Positions 36,321 to 45,687 of a stretch of 64,000 bases of DNA are shown here, one piece after another. The position numbers were made by a program, and so were the translations under genes. Within the stretch, counting starts at the first letter, position 1; each line of letters begins with the position of its first letter. The notes under the pieces were generated by a model. That model saw nothing but the letters and a program-made list of their open reading frames with translations, was not told the DNA's origin and did not search any database. Where the stretch lies: assembly GCF_009933255.1 (NCBI RefSeq), contig NZ_MAEI01000054.1:248001-312000 (forward strand), written 5' to 3'. The DNA comes from Enterococcus diestrammenae. Lineage in GTDB: Bacteria; Bacillota; Bacilli; Lactobacillales; Enterococcaceae.

Positions 36321-38402
36321 ATGGGAAAAAAACTAATTGTGACAGAAAAACCCAGTGTTGCCAAAGATTATGCCAAAATTTTGGGAGCGAAAGCACAGGG
36401 CCGAGATTATTTTGAAAATGAACGGTACATCATCACTTGGGCGTATGGTCATCTACTGACTTTGAAGCTGCCAGAAGATATCAAGCCAGAATGGAAGACG
36501 TGGGAGCTGGAGACCTTACCGATGATTCCCAAGCAAATCGGCTTGAAACCTTTGCCAAAAACCTCACGACAACTAAAGCTTATCGGCAATTTAGCGAAAC
36601 GCCAAGATGTGACGGGCGGCATCGTGGCGACAGATGCTGGTCGTGAAGGGGAAGCGGTGGGACGCTATATTTTTGAATGGATCAAGTTCAACAAACCGTT
36701 GGAACGCCTCTGGATATCCTCCCAGACGGAAAAAGCCGTAAAGACCGGCTTTGCCCAGCTAAAACCAGCAAAACAATACGAAAATCTCTATCAATCAGCA
36801 GTGGCACGAGGGAAGGCGGATTGGTTGGTGGGTCTGAACGTCACCCGCGCCCTGACGGTGAAATATGCCGACAATCTCAGTGCTGGTCGGGTCCAGACAC
36901 CGACCTTAAACCTGGTGCATCAAGCCCAGGAAAAAGCTGAGAAATTTGTTCCCACCACTTATTACACCATTGACTTGCTTTTTGGCAACGAAACTGGGCG
37001 ACTGCAACTGAAAAATCCCCAACAGTATACTGACCGCAATCAGGCAGAAGCCTTCGTGAATCAGTTGGTGGGGCAAAATGGAAAAGTGATGACTGTCGAC
37101 ACCAAAGAAAAGCAACAGCTGGCACCCTTACCTTATGATTTGACGGAGCTCCAACAGGTGGCTAATAGCCGGTACCAATATTCGGCGAAAAAGACCTTAT
37201 CCTTGGTACAAAGCTTGTATGAAACGCATAAAATCGTCAGCTATCCCCGAACCGACTCCAAATATCTGCCGCAAGATTTAGCCGGTACGATGAAGGAGCG
37301 GTTGCAGGCGTTGGCGGGCTATGATGAGCGGGCCAAGCGCTATCTGGCGCAAGGAGCCAAAGTCAAGCAGACGGCGGTTTTCAATGATCGCAAAGTCACC
37401 GATCACTACGCGTTGATTCCGACTGAGGAGCGGCCGCGCTTTGAAAAACTGAGTACAGATGAAAGTCGCATCTATCATTTGATTTTGGAGCGCTTCTTTG
37501 GGTTGTTTGCTGACCCTCATATCACAGCCACTACCAAAGCGACTGTCGCAATCGCTGGTCATTCATTTGTCTTCAAGCAGGAAAAAGTCCTGCAAGCAGG
37601 CTGGCAAACGGGGACGGCTGCCAACAAAGCCCAAGTTTCTTGGCAAGAAGGGCAGAGTCTAAAAGGGAACTTCAAAATCAACAAAGAATTAACCACACCA
37701 CCAAAACTCCTCAGCGAAGGCACTTTATTGGCGCAGATGGAAAAAAATAATCTCGGGACGCCAGCGACCCGCGCCGAAATTATCGAGAAGTTATTGAAAT
37801 CAGAACTGATGGAGCGCCGGGGCAATGTGCTAGCGGTGACCCCAAAAGGTCGCCAACTGTTGAGCTTGGTGAATCCGTCTTTGCGTTCGCCAGAGTTAAC
37901 CGCCAAATGGGAACGCAGCTTGGAAGCCATCGCCCAAGGTCAAGAAAATCCCCAGCAATTTTTGCGAGGAATCGAAGCCGATACTAAAAAATTGGTGGCT
38001 GAAATCAAAGAATCGCAGCAAAGTTACAAGGATTTCTCCTTGACCACCAAAATCTGTCCTGAATGTGGGGAACCACTGCGGGAACGCAACACGCGAGATG
38101 GCAAGATTTACCTTTGTAGCAACCCTGAATGTAACTATCGTCGGCGAAAAGAGCCGAAAGTGTCTAACCATCGTTGTCCCCAATGCCATAAAAAAATGGA
38201 AATCATTGATGGCAAAAACGGGGCATTCTTCAAATGCAAGTTCTGCGGGATTACGGAGAAAATCCCTGATAAACAGGAACGGAAAAAGAAAATGACGAAA
38301 AATGAAGAACGCCGCTTACTGAAACAATATGCCAAAGCGGAAGAACCAGGAGAAAGTCCATTAGCCCAAGCATTGAAAGCTGCGATGGCGAAAAAAGACT
38401 GA
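36321..38402 (+). CDS. topB: DNA topoisomerase III (type IA)
   Basis: 693 residues. Single-strand DNA passing topoisomerase active in decatenation. TOPRIM at the N-terminus (KKLIVTEKPSVAKDYAKILG, then ATDAGREGEAVGR with the acidic metal site), catalytic Tyr in VSYPRTDSKYL near residue 307, and LSAGRVQTPTL in the gate domain. The C-terminus carries two zinc-binding four-cysteine modules (CPECGEPL...CSNPEC and CPQCHKKM...CKFCG). Start MGKKLIVTEK follows AAGGAG; a longer upstream start is unlikely. The chromosomal context is housekeeping, not a plasmid or ICE. Confidence 0.95.
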   Translation: MGKKLIVTEKPSVAKDYAKILGAKAQGRDYFENERYIITWAYGHLLTLKLPEDIKPEWKTWELETLPMIPKQIGLKPLPKTSRQLKLIGNLAKRQDVTGGIVATDAGREGEAVGRYIFEWIKFNKPLERLWISSQTEKAVKTGFAQLKPAKQYENLYQSAVARGKADWLVGLNVTRALTVKYADNLSAGRVQTPTLNLVHQAQEKAEKFVPTTYYTIDLLFGNETGRLQLKNPQQYTDRNQAEAFVNQLVGQNGKVMTVDTKEKQQLAPLPYDLTELQQVANSRYQYSAKKTLSLVQSLYETHKIVSYPRTDSKYLPQDLAGTMKERLQALAGYDERAKRYLAQGAKVKQTAVFNDRKVTDHYALIPTEERPRFEKLSTDESRIYHLILERFFGLFADPHITATTKATVAIAGHSFVFKQEKVLQAGWQTGTAANKAQVSWQEGQSLKGNFKINKELTTPPKLLSEGTLLAQMEKNNLGTPATRAEIIEKLLKSELMERRGNVLAVTPKGRQLLSLVNPSLRSPELTAKWERSLEAIAQGQENPQQFLRGIEADTKKLVAEIKESQQSYKDFSLTTKICPECGEPLRERNTRDGKIYLCSNPECNYRRRKEPKVSNHRCPQCHKKMEIIDGKNGAFFKCKFCGITEKIPDKQERKKKMTKNEERRLLKQYAKAEEPGESPLAQALKAAMAKKD

Positions 38403-38500
38403 GAGCTTTTGCAAGTTGCAAGGCCCACAAATGTAAAAAAAAGACTTGTGACAAAAGTGGGAAGCGGATAATAAATGACTAATATTTTTTAGCGATTGAA

Positions 38501-38544
38501 AAGAAGCTTATCTTCCAATAAAAAACATTGGAAGATAAGCTTCT
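38501..38544. terminator. Perfect 19-bp hairpin after topB
   Basis: AAGAAGCTTATCTTCCAAT and ATTGGAAGATAAGCTTCTT around a six-base loop. There is no long T-run, but its place and likeness to hairpins at 47667 and 51758 suggest terminator function. Confidence 0.6.
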
Positions 38545-38552
38545 TGTGCTTG

Positions 38553-38960
38553 TAGACTAAGGTATTATAAGTTTTAATCTATGTAAAATCCCGTTTTACC
38601 GAGGCTTATAGAGAATTTCACCATTTTTACGATAGGCAGCACAGTTGGGAATGATGAATAACTTACCCGAATTAAGGGATATAAAAGTTTATCAATAAAA
38701 CCGGTTGGTCTTGTTGTAGGTGAATTCCTCGGGTAGTAGTGTCAAGGATGTCCGAGGAATTACTTGTTGTGTCCAATATTTTATTGGACTTACAACAAGT
38801 TTGACTTCGGCAAGGAGCTATCAGAAGCATGACGCATACAGTTCATCTAAGCAGAAATCGCTAAGATGAGCTAGCAAAATGACAACTGTACTTTGGTTGG
38901 CATTTACCGGTCCACTACAACCTGAGGAATTTACCGGAAACAAGAACAACCGGCTTTCTT
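38553..38960. repeat. Composite intergenic repeat block (R4, MITE end, R2)
   Basis: R4 module (GTAGACTAAGGTATTATAAG ...) runs into only the right end of the MITE (ATTTCACCATTTTTACGATAG), then an R2 module with the inserted hairpin ACTTGTTGT / ACAACAAGT at 38763-38800 and closing GGTTGGCATTTACCGGTCC. No gene in 38403-39035. Confidence 0.75.
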
Positions 38961-39035
38961 ACGTTTTACGTATAGTGATGTTCGGTTCGGAGGACTAAAC
39001 TGAAGTTTTTGTCACAAAACTTTTTGCTTTGGTGT

Positions 39036-39761
39036 TTATAAAGTAACTGGCGCAAAAATGCCGCAAATCGCTGGGTAGAGTTGTTGAAAATCAGTCAGCT
39101 CGACATCATAAATGGCTGCTTCGCCACAAGGAATGTCCCGCAGGCGGTGGTTGAACCATAACGCTTGCCAATCGCCACTTTTGGCGCCGACGATATCATT
39201 TTCAAAACTGTCCCCCACATACAAGGTGGTATCTGCATCAAAGCCAAAACGTTCTTCTGCTAATTGGAAGATTTCCCGTTCTGGTTTTTGGAAACCAGTA
39301 GCTTGGGAGATGATGACATTTTCCGGCTGAATCCAATGAAGGAGATCTAGCTGGATAATTTTTTTGTATTGATGATCGGTGGGGCCATTCGTGATGATCC
39401 CCATGGGTATGTCGTTTTCTTTGAGAAAGTCCAAGGTTTTCCGGACTTCATCGTGCAAGGTGATATGATCCAATTCATCTTCATAAATTGCTTGAAAATG
39501 TAACGCTAGCTGGTCGCTGATGGCCTCATAGCCTAAATCCACTAAAGATTGTTGAATGCGGTAATTTCGCATCGTCACTAACTCCCATTCGCCAGTCAAG
39601 ACTTTCGGGAACAGTTCATCAGACCAGTGACGGAACCGAATGTACAAGTCGTGCATGTCTCCTTCGCAAAAATCAGGGACAATTTGGTAAACAGCATTTT
39701 TAAAAGGTTGTTGCTGATCGTAGAGAGTATCATCGACATCAAAAACGATTGCTTGAATCAA
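39036..39761 (-). CDS. HAD-superfamily phosphatase (YjjG-like)
   Basis: 241 residues, TTG start after AAAGGCG. HAD motif I is FDVDDTLYD, motif II ITNGPTD, and motif III/IV KPEREIF...YVGDSFENDIVGAK. Subfamily IA with a helical cap, like the nucleotidase YjjG, which dephosphorylates dUMP and noncanonical pyrimidine nucleotides. Substrate is uncertain because HAD phosphatases are promiscuous. Divergent from the ABC exporter gene. Confidence 0.88.
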   Translation of the reverse strand: MIQAIVFDVDDTLYDQQQPFKNAVYQIVPDFCEGDMHDLYIRFRHWSDELFPKVLTGEWELVTMRNYRIQQSLVDLGYEAISDQLALHFQAIYEDELDHITLHDEVRKTLDFLKENDIPMGIITNGPTDHQYKKIIQLDLLHWIQPENVIISQATGFQKPEREIFQLAEERFGFDADTTLYVGDSFENDIVGAKSGDWQALWFNHRLRDIPCGEAAIYDVELTDFQQLYPAICGIFAPVTL

Positions 39762-40032
39762 AATTCGACACGCCTTTCAGTTTCTGTAAATTTTCATGTG
39801 GCTCACACAGGTAATATTCTAGCAGAAATTTTTGCGAAAAACAGGCGAAAATCCCTTTGTATAAAGGTTTATTCTACCTTAAAAAGCTTGAAGCCCGACC
39901 TTGCAAGGAAATGGACTTTTCAGTTTTCTTTACCGAAAAATGATTTTGCATTACTTCTAAGCTTTCCCTATAATGGATTTAGTCTTTCCGTGGATTTTTA
40001 GTGGCAGGGCAAAATGAAGAAGGAGTGCGAGT

Positions 40033-41751
40033 ATGTTACGACGTTTTTTTAGTTATTACCGACCTTATAAAGGGTTGTTTTTGTTAGATTTTGGCTGTGC
40101 CATTTTGGTGGGGCTGCTGGAGTTGGCGTTTCCGGTAGCGGTGAATCAGGTGATCGATGACATCATGCCGCGTCAGGATTTTAAGCTGGTGATGCTGGCT
40201 TGTGGTGGGCTTTTTGCTTTTTATGCCATCAATACCGCCTTGCAATATGTGGTGATTTTTTTCGGTCATAAGCTGGGGGTCAATATTGAAACCGATATGC
40301 GGCAGGATTTGTTTCGCCATCTACAGCGGCAATCCTTTGCTTATTATGACGAACAAAAGACAGGAAACTTAATCAGTCGGTTGACCACTGATCTGTTTGA
40401 AATCTCCGAAGTTGCCCATCATGGACCGGAAGATGTTTTTATTACCATCATGACCTTAGTCGGCTCCTTTTTATTGATGTTTCATTCCCATGCCAAATTG
40501 GCACTGGCAACATTTGCCTTGCTGCCGCTGATCACTGTCGCCTTAGTCTTCTTTAATAAGAAAATGACGCAAGTGAATACCACCATCTATGAAAATCTTG
40601 GCGAGTTCAACTCTGGTGTGGAGGCGAGTGTCAGCGGAATTCGCGTAACCCAATCCTTTGCCAATGAGCCCTATGAAGCGGCCCGGTTTGATGGCTTAAG
40701 TCAAGGTTATCGTCGTTCCAAAATTAAGTTTTACAAAGTAATGGCGGCCAGTTCGGCCTATAACTACCTATTGATTCGTTCCATCAGCTTGTTTACTCTG
40801 ATTTTCGGAGCTTATTATGTGATTCAAGGGGAGCTGACTTATGGCGAGTTCGTCTTCTTCATCTTGTTGTCCAACGTTTTTGTGCGACCGATTGAAAAAG
40901 TCAACAATATGATTGAAAGCTATCCCAAAGGCTTTGCCGGGTTCAAGCGCTTGTGTGATGAACTGGATCGCCCGACCGCTATTTTTGATCGGCCCAATGC
41001 TATCGATGTGACAGCGTTAAAAGGGGACATTCATTACGAGGACATCTCTTTTGCCTATGAGGTAGGCGAAGACAACAAGGTGTTGAGTCATATCGACTTG
41101 CAGATTAAACCAGGGGAAACGGTAGCTTTGGTGGGGCAGAGCGGTTCCGGTAAAACTACTTTGAGTAATCTCTTGCCGCGTTTTTATGACGTCACGGCTG
41201 GTCGGATTACCATCGACGGTATCGATATTCGGGACATGACCTTGACTTCGCTGCGCAATCAAATCGGGATTGTTCAGCAAGATGTCTTCTTGTTTCCTGG
41301 GACGATCCGGGAAAATATTCGCTATGGCAAATTAGATGCCACCGATGCTGAAATTGAAGAAGCCGTTCGTTTAGCCCATTTGCAAGAGACCATCGCCCAT
41401 ATGAAAGATGGCTTGGATACTTCAATCGGTGAGCGGGGTGTCAAATTATCTGGCGGTCAACGCCAACGGGTAGCCATCGCTCGAATGTTTTTGAAAAATC
41501 CGCCAATCTTGATTTTGGATGAAGCGACTTCGGCTCTGGATAGCGAAACTGAAAAAGTTATCCAAGAATCACTGAATTCTTTGGCAGCGGGGCGCACCAC
41601 GCTGATCATCGCCCATCGCTTAGCCACGATCAAATATGCGACTCGTATCGTGGTAGTCAGTGACAAGGGGATTTTGGAACAGGGAGGCCACGAGGAGTTA
41701 TTGGAGCAAAAGGGCCATTACGCTGCCCTCTATAACTCACAATTCCGTTAA
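40033..41751 (+). CDS. ABC exporter, fused membrane and ATPase domains
   Basis: 572 residues. Six membrane helices in the first ~310 residues, then a nucleotide-binding domain with Walker A GQSGSGKTT, Q-loop IGIVQQDVFLFPGT, signature LSGGQRQR, Walker B ILILDEATSALD with the catalytic Glu, and switch His in IIAHRLA. All ATPase motifs are complete, so a homodimer is possible. It resembles MsbA/LmrA-type multidrug or lipid exporters. Single gene behind AAGGAG, with a small hairpin terminator at 41885-41909. Cargo unknown. Confidence 0.9.
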   Translation: MLRRFFSYYRPYKGLFLLDFGCAILVGLLELAFPVAVNQVIDDIMPRQDFKLVMLACGGLFAFYAINTALQYVVIFFGHKLGVNIETDMRQDLFRHLQRQSFAYYDEQKTGNLISRLTTDLFEISEVAHHGPEDVFITIMTLVGSFLLMFHSHAKLALATFALLPLITVALVFFNKKMTQVNTTIYENLGEFNSGVEASVSGIRVTQSFANEPYEAARFDGLSQGYRRSKIKFYKVMAASSAYNYLLIRSISLFTLIFGAYYVIQGELTYGEFVFFILLSNVFVRPIEKVNNMIESYPKGFAGFKRLCDELDRPTAIFDRPNAIDVTALKGDIHYEDISFAYEVGEDNKVLSHIDLQIKPGETVALVGQSGSGKTTLSNLLPRFYDVTAGRITIDGIDIRDMTLTSLRNQIGIVQQDVFLFPGTIRENIRYGKLDATDAEIEEAVRLAHLQETIAHMKDGLDTSIGERGVKLSGGQRQRVAIARMFLKNPPILILDEATSALDSETEKVIQESLNSLAAGRTTLIIAHRLATIKYATRIVVVSDKGILEQGGHEELLEQKGHYAALYNSQFR

Positions 41752-41884
41752 TTGTCAAAAATTTACAAAAATCAGAAAAAAATTGACGTAATTTTTTTCG
41801 GCGTGGCTTTATTTAACTGACTTTCTTTCATAAGAGAATACAAAGATTGATTCTGTCGTGAATTAAAATAATGAGGGTTTCACT

Positions 41885-41909
41885 AGACGCTTTTTCAGGC
41901 GTCTTTTTT
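41885..41909 (+). terminator. Terminator 134 bases after the ABC gene
   Basis: AGACGC/GCGTCT with six T. The 640 bases between the ABC gene and spx have no gene; the part after 41910 is very AT-rich. A short RNA ending at this hairpin cannot be excluded. Confidence 0.75.
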
Positions 41910-42330
41910 GTTAAAGAGGGCTGCTTTTTCTATTTTAAGGCTAGGTTTTACGAATAATAAATAACGCGTTTTAGTTTATTTTTGGCGGCTAGTTTAGAAT
42001 TGGTACAGATTAGCGCCTGATTGGGGATTTGATTGTCTTGATAACATGTAAGCTTTTTCAATAAGTAGAGTATTTTTAGGGTTATTTGGTGCTTTTATCC
42101 TTTTTGAAAAACAGCAATTAAAAAAAATAACTATTTTTTGAGTAAATCCTACACTAACGATTGGGACTTGTTTATTCTGAATTTAAATTTGATTTAAATT
42201 TGAAAAATCTCATTTTAGAAAAAGAAAAAAATAATGAAAACGGGAAGCAACGGGAAATAAGCGGTTAACATAAATTTAATTATTGTAATTTTTTTTTGAG
42301 AAAGGACTAGATATTTGATTTTTCATTGGG

Positions 42331-42336
42331 TATAAT
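42331..42336 (+). promoter_or_regulatory. -10 box of spx
   Basis: TATAAT 61 bases before the spx start codon, within an AT-rich upstream region. The -35 is weak. Confidence 0.55.
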
Positions 42337-42396
42337 AGAAACAGGTTAAAGATGAGGAAAGTCATTTTCCCATCAAAATAAAAAGGAGTGATTACG

Positions 42397-42795
42397 TTGT
42401 TGACACTTTATACTTCCCCAAGTTGTACGTCATGCAGAAAAGCTCGCGCGTGGTTGCAAGAGCATGAGATTCCTTTTGTGGAAAGGAACATCTTCTCCGA
42501 GCCTTTGAATATTTCTGAATTAAAGGCTATTTTGCAAATGACCGAAGACGGTACCGAAGAGATTATCTCCACTCGTTCTAAAGTTTTCCAAAAATTAAAT
42601 ATTGACTTAGATGAATTGCCACTAAAAGAATTGTTGGATCTAGTTCAAGAAAACCCAGGCTTGCTACGTCGCCCGATCATGATTGACGAAAAACGCCTCC
42701 AAGTTGGTTTCAATGAAGATGAGATTCGTCGTTTCTTACCTCGTGAAGTACGTCAATTAGAACTGCGTCACGCGCAATTGATGGCTGGCTTATAA
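42397..42795 (+). CDS. spx: Redox-responsive regulator Spx
   Basis: 132 residues. Spx binds the C-terminal domain of the RNA polymerase alpha subunit and reprograms transcription under thiol stress. The redox switch is Cys10-Thr-Ser-Cys13 in [17 protein letters not shown]; the ArsC-like fold and the RRPIMID block are intact. TTG at 42397, seven bases after AAGGAGT, gives the usual MLTLYTSP start. Downstream on the opposite strand is mecA, an arrangement conserved in the Bacilli apart from the inserted repeats. Confidence 0.96.
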   Translation: MLTLYTSPSCTSCRKARAWLQEHEIPFVERNIFSEPLNISELKAILQMTEDGTEEIISTRSKVFQKLNIDLDELPLKELLDLVQENPGLLRRPIMIDEKRLQVGFNEDEIRRFLPREVRQLELRHAQLMAGL

Positions 42796-42818
42796 GATTA
42801 AATCAAATAGAAATTTTT

Positions 42819-42851
42819 TAGAGACATGGCTGTGAGTTGTGTCTCTTTTTT
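42819..42851 (+). terminator. Terminator after spx
   Basis: GAGACA pairs with TGTCTC, followed by six T. Confidence 0.8.
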
Positions 42852-42940
42852 ATACACTAAGGTTTTATAAGCTTTAATCAATGCAAAATCCTGTTTTGCC
42901 AATGTTTATAGAGAGTTTTATCCTGTTTTTTCGATGGTAA

Positions 42941-43143
42941 AAAATGGTGAAATTTAGCTCCGTAAGAATTGAAATAGCTGTAGCTGGACCGGGAAATGCC
43001 AAACGTAAAACGTGTTTGTCATTTCCCTTGGAGCTTCAAACTTAGAGTAAGTGTCGCAAGGCATCACCAACTCTAAGTACTTCATCTCACATCCTTTGAG
43101 CTACTGCTATTCCAATTCTACTCCGCTAAATTTCACCATTTTT
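42941..43143. mobile_element. MITE-like element, copy C
   Basis: Ends AAAATGGTGAAATTTAGCTC and GCTAAATTTCACCATTTTT. The interior is nearly the same as copy B (GAAATAGCTGTAGCTGGACC; CAAACTTAGAGTAAGTGTC). Confidence 0.8.
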
Positions 43144-43366
43144 ACGATAGATAGTAGACTTAGAAAAAATAGAATAACTTAGAGCGAATAAAGGATAAAA
43201 AGTTTAGTTTATCCACAAAACTAGTTGGTCTTGTTGTAGGTGAATTTCTCGGGTAGTAATGTCACGGATGCCCGTGGGCTAAAGGAGCATATCGCAGACA
43301 GTTCATCTAAGTGGAAACACCAAGAGGAACTAGCCAAGTTGGCACAAATCACCCCACACAATAAAA

Positions 43367-43411
43367 GGCGAAACCGTCCTATGATGAGAAACATCATGGG
43401 GCGTTTTCGCC
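43367..43411 (-). terminator. Hairpin with conserved flanking tag, copy 1
   Basis: GGCGAAA/TTTCGCC and ATGATG/CATCAT stem. On the minus strand it is preceded by the 19-20 base tag TTCAGCTCTCGAGAATTAAG and followed by TTTTATTG. The same tag sits next to a different hairpin at 60081-60119. Confidence 0.55.
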
Positions 43412-43700
43412 TTAATTCTCGAGAGCTGAAGAACTTACAAAAAATTAAGCCCAAAAAGCCTGATGGTTCAGGGATTAAGTGGCTTATCCTGCCGTCATTG
43501 TGATGGCCGAAAAAGGTGAAATTTAGCGATCTAAGAATTGGGTTGACGGTACATATGCTACCTTATAAGAAAATAATTTGCTGGATTTACGAAGTCGGAA
43601 TAAATCGCTTATCAATAAAACAGGGCATTCTCCGGAAGCGAGTCTGCCCTGTTTTATTCTTGCAAGCTGGAGGGTTTCTTCAGCTTTTTTATCGATTGAA

Positions 43701-44360
43701 TTATTGATAGGATTCGCCAAAATAATAGCGAGTCAGTTCCAAAGCATCGTGGCTCATCAGCAGTTTGGCATGTTCTGCTAAGACTTCTGGGGTGGCTTGG
43801 CTACGGCGGGCGAATTCCCCGAGATAGGCCAAGCAGTTTTCGATTTGACCATCAGACATCAAATCGTCCACAAATTCCACTTCTAAAAAGTAGAAGTCTT
43901 TCAACTGGTAAAGATTGCTGACGACGCATTCCAGTTGAACTTCATTGGCTAGTTGAATGAATTGCTCGAAGTCCACCATCTCAAAGATATAGGTGCGTGG
44001 CAAAGGTCCTTCTGGTTCTTTGCTATTTTCTTGCAATTGATCAGCAATGGTCTTGCGTAACACCGCACCGGGATCGTCAGAGACATCTTCTCCCAGTTCT
44101 GCTAAATCTAAATCATCGATGTTGAGATTTTTGCTAATAAATAGTTCCAATCCATCACCTTTAGGGAGAACTTGGAAAGTAACGGCTTCGCTACCTTTAA
44201 ATTCTTCATCTATATCGACTTCTTCCAAGATGCTATAAAAGAAGTTTTCCACTTCGCTATGGTTGCCTAAAAGATCCAAGAAGGTAATCCCTCGCGCCGC
44301 TAAATCTTCACTTTTGATGAGTACGCGGATGGTATTTTCATTGATATGTTCCATTTCCAT
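43701..44360 (-). CDS. mecA: Adaptor protein MecA
   Basis: 219 residues. Targets substrates such as ComX/ComK-type regulators and Spx-like proteins to ClpC-ClpP. N-terminal MEMEHINENTIRVLIKSEDL and FLDLLGNHSEVENFFYSILEEVDIDEEF are the substrate-binding domain; the acidic linker (residues ~85-115) and the C-terminal ClpC-binding domain (TYIFEMVDFEQFIQLA...SNLYQLKDFYFLEVEF) follow. The first ATG is used since GAGGTG is correctly spaced. Convergent with spx and divergent from coiA. Confidence 0.95.
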   Translation of the reverse strand: MEMEHINENTIRVLIKSEDLAARGITFLDLLGNHSEVENFFYSILEEVDIDEEFKGSEAVTFQVLPKGDGLELFISKNLNIDDLDLAELGEDVSDDPGAVLRKTIADQLQENSKEPEGPLPRTYIFEMVDFEQFIQLANEVQLECVVSNLYQLKDFYFLEVEFVDDLMSDGQIENCLAYLGEFARRSQATPEVLAEHAKLLMSHDALELTRYYFGESYQ

Positions 44361-44542
44361 GTTGGCTACACCTCTTTTTCTGCCCGTGTCCTTGATGTAT
44401 TCATTGTAGCGAAACTCTTTAAAAAGTAAAGGAAAACCTGCCAGTCTAAAGATTATTATAAGACAGCGGATTTTCTAAGGAGAGGGAATTCCTACGTTTT
44501 GCGTATCTTTTTTAAAAGAGCAGAAAAAAGGGGGGCAGCCAG

Positions 44543-45544
44543 ATGCTTATGGCGAGACAGAAAACGGGGGGATATATCGATGCAGAGGCCTATCGACAAC
44601 TGCGGGCTCAAGTGTCAACAAGGAAGGCTGACTTGCTGGAGGTGTGTTGTCCTGGTTGTCAGGGGGCGCTGATCTTTAAAAATGGGCAACAGAAAATTCC
44701 CCATTTTGCTCATCGTCAGCAGCAAGACTGTCAGCTTTTTTCAGAAGGGGAAACGGCAGAACATTTGGCTGGAAAACGTTTTTTGCAACGAATCTTGCCC
44801 GCCGAGGCCCAGATGGAAGCCTATCTGCCACACTTGCAGCAACGTCCGGATCTTTTGTGGCAGCGTTTGGCGGTGGAGTTTCAGTGTTCTTCTTTGTCAC
44901 AGGCCCGGTTTCAGGAACGGACCACAAACTACCAAGCCCATGGCTATCAGCCTTGGTGGCTTTTGGGAAAGCAGTTTCTCCCTTTGGCTAATCGCAGTCG
45001 TTGGTCAAGTTTGACTCGTAGCTGTGTGCAAGAGTCGCCTCAGGGGTTGGAGTTGTGGGGGGTGTTAGCCCAAGAGGAAGAGCTATTATATTTTTATGCT
45101 TTGGATTGGCACTATCGTTTTGGTTCTAGTCATCAAATCCAATCGCTGAAACCACAAGATTGTTTGTTTACTGGATTGTTCCGTCTTGGGAGTCGTGGTG
45201 AAAGTCAGAACAACCCTTGGCAGATTAGTGAGTACAAATGGTATTTGCAACGTGGCTTGGCGTCGCAATCAAAGCACTTGTTGCATCTGCAAGGGATTTG
45301 TTATCAAAAGCGAGGCAATTTGCTAGATCTGCCAGATTGGTGTTATTTACCGGGACAGCACCAGTTTTTGTTAGAACAGGAGTTGTTATTGTTACGCTTT
45401 CTGACGCAAACGAAAGGGGGCGCCACATGGGAACAGTGGCATGAGGAAGTGGATCAGCTGATTTCCTGGCCTTATCCATTGGTGGATAAGAAAACAGTGC
45501 TGAGGCAGGTCTACCAAGAGTCACGACGACTAGCAGAGGAGTAG
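44543..45544 (+). CDS. coiA: Competence protein CoiA-like
   Basis: 333 residues. Recognisable by the N-terminal zinc-finger-like C-C-C pattern (EVCCPGCQGALIFKNG), KIPHFAHRQQQDC, then the nuclease-like VEFQCSSLSQARFQERTTNY with Glu, Gln and Arg in the family positions. CoiA is needed for recombination of incoming DNA during transformation in streptococci. Enterococci are not known to be naturally competent in the laboratory, so the role here is open. It lies between mecA and pepF as in other Bacilli. The start follows a GGGGGG run. Confidence 0.88.
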   Translation: MLMARQKTGGYIDAEAYRQLRAQVSTRKADLLEVCCPGCQGALIFKNGQQKIPHFAHRQQQDCQLFSEGETAEHLAGKRFLQRILPAEAQMEAYLPHLQQRPDLLWQRLAVEFQCSSLSQARFQERTTNYQAHGYQPWWLLGKQFLPLANRSRWSSLTRSCVQESPQGLELWGVLAQEEELLYFYALDWHYRFGSSHQIQSLKPQDCLFTGLFRLGSRGESQNNPWQISEYKWYLQRGLASQSKHLLHLQGICYQKRGNLLDLPDWCYLPGQHQFLLEQELLLLRFLTQTKGGATWEQWHEEVDQLISWPYPLVDKKTVLRQVYQESRRLAEE

Positions 45545-45687
45545 GATAAGCTTTGTGAGACTTAAGACTAGAAAATTCTGAATACTGTGATAACATAGAA
45601 CTAGCTAAAGTGAGGGGGTAGACACAAGAAAAACCGCCTGCTTTAAGATGAGTGATGCGATGATGCGCAAAGAAAAGAGGAAATGTA

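Larger units (their letters stand above)
42852..43690. repeat. Large composite intergenic repeat block between spx and mecA
   Basis: About 840 gene-free bases: R4 module (42855-42935), complete MITE-like copy (42941-43143), partial R2 (43205-43345), a hairpin with downstream tag (43367-43430) also found at 60081, R3 module (43433-43505), and a MITE left end (43510-43540) that diverges after 30 bases. Confidence 0.75.

Noticed and set aside
43516..43720. Short open frames of 60-67 codons between the repeats and mecA.
   Set aside because: They lie in repeat sequence on both strands, lack ribosome sites and show no protein-like composition.
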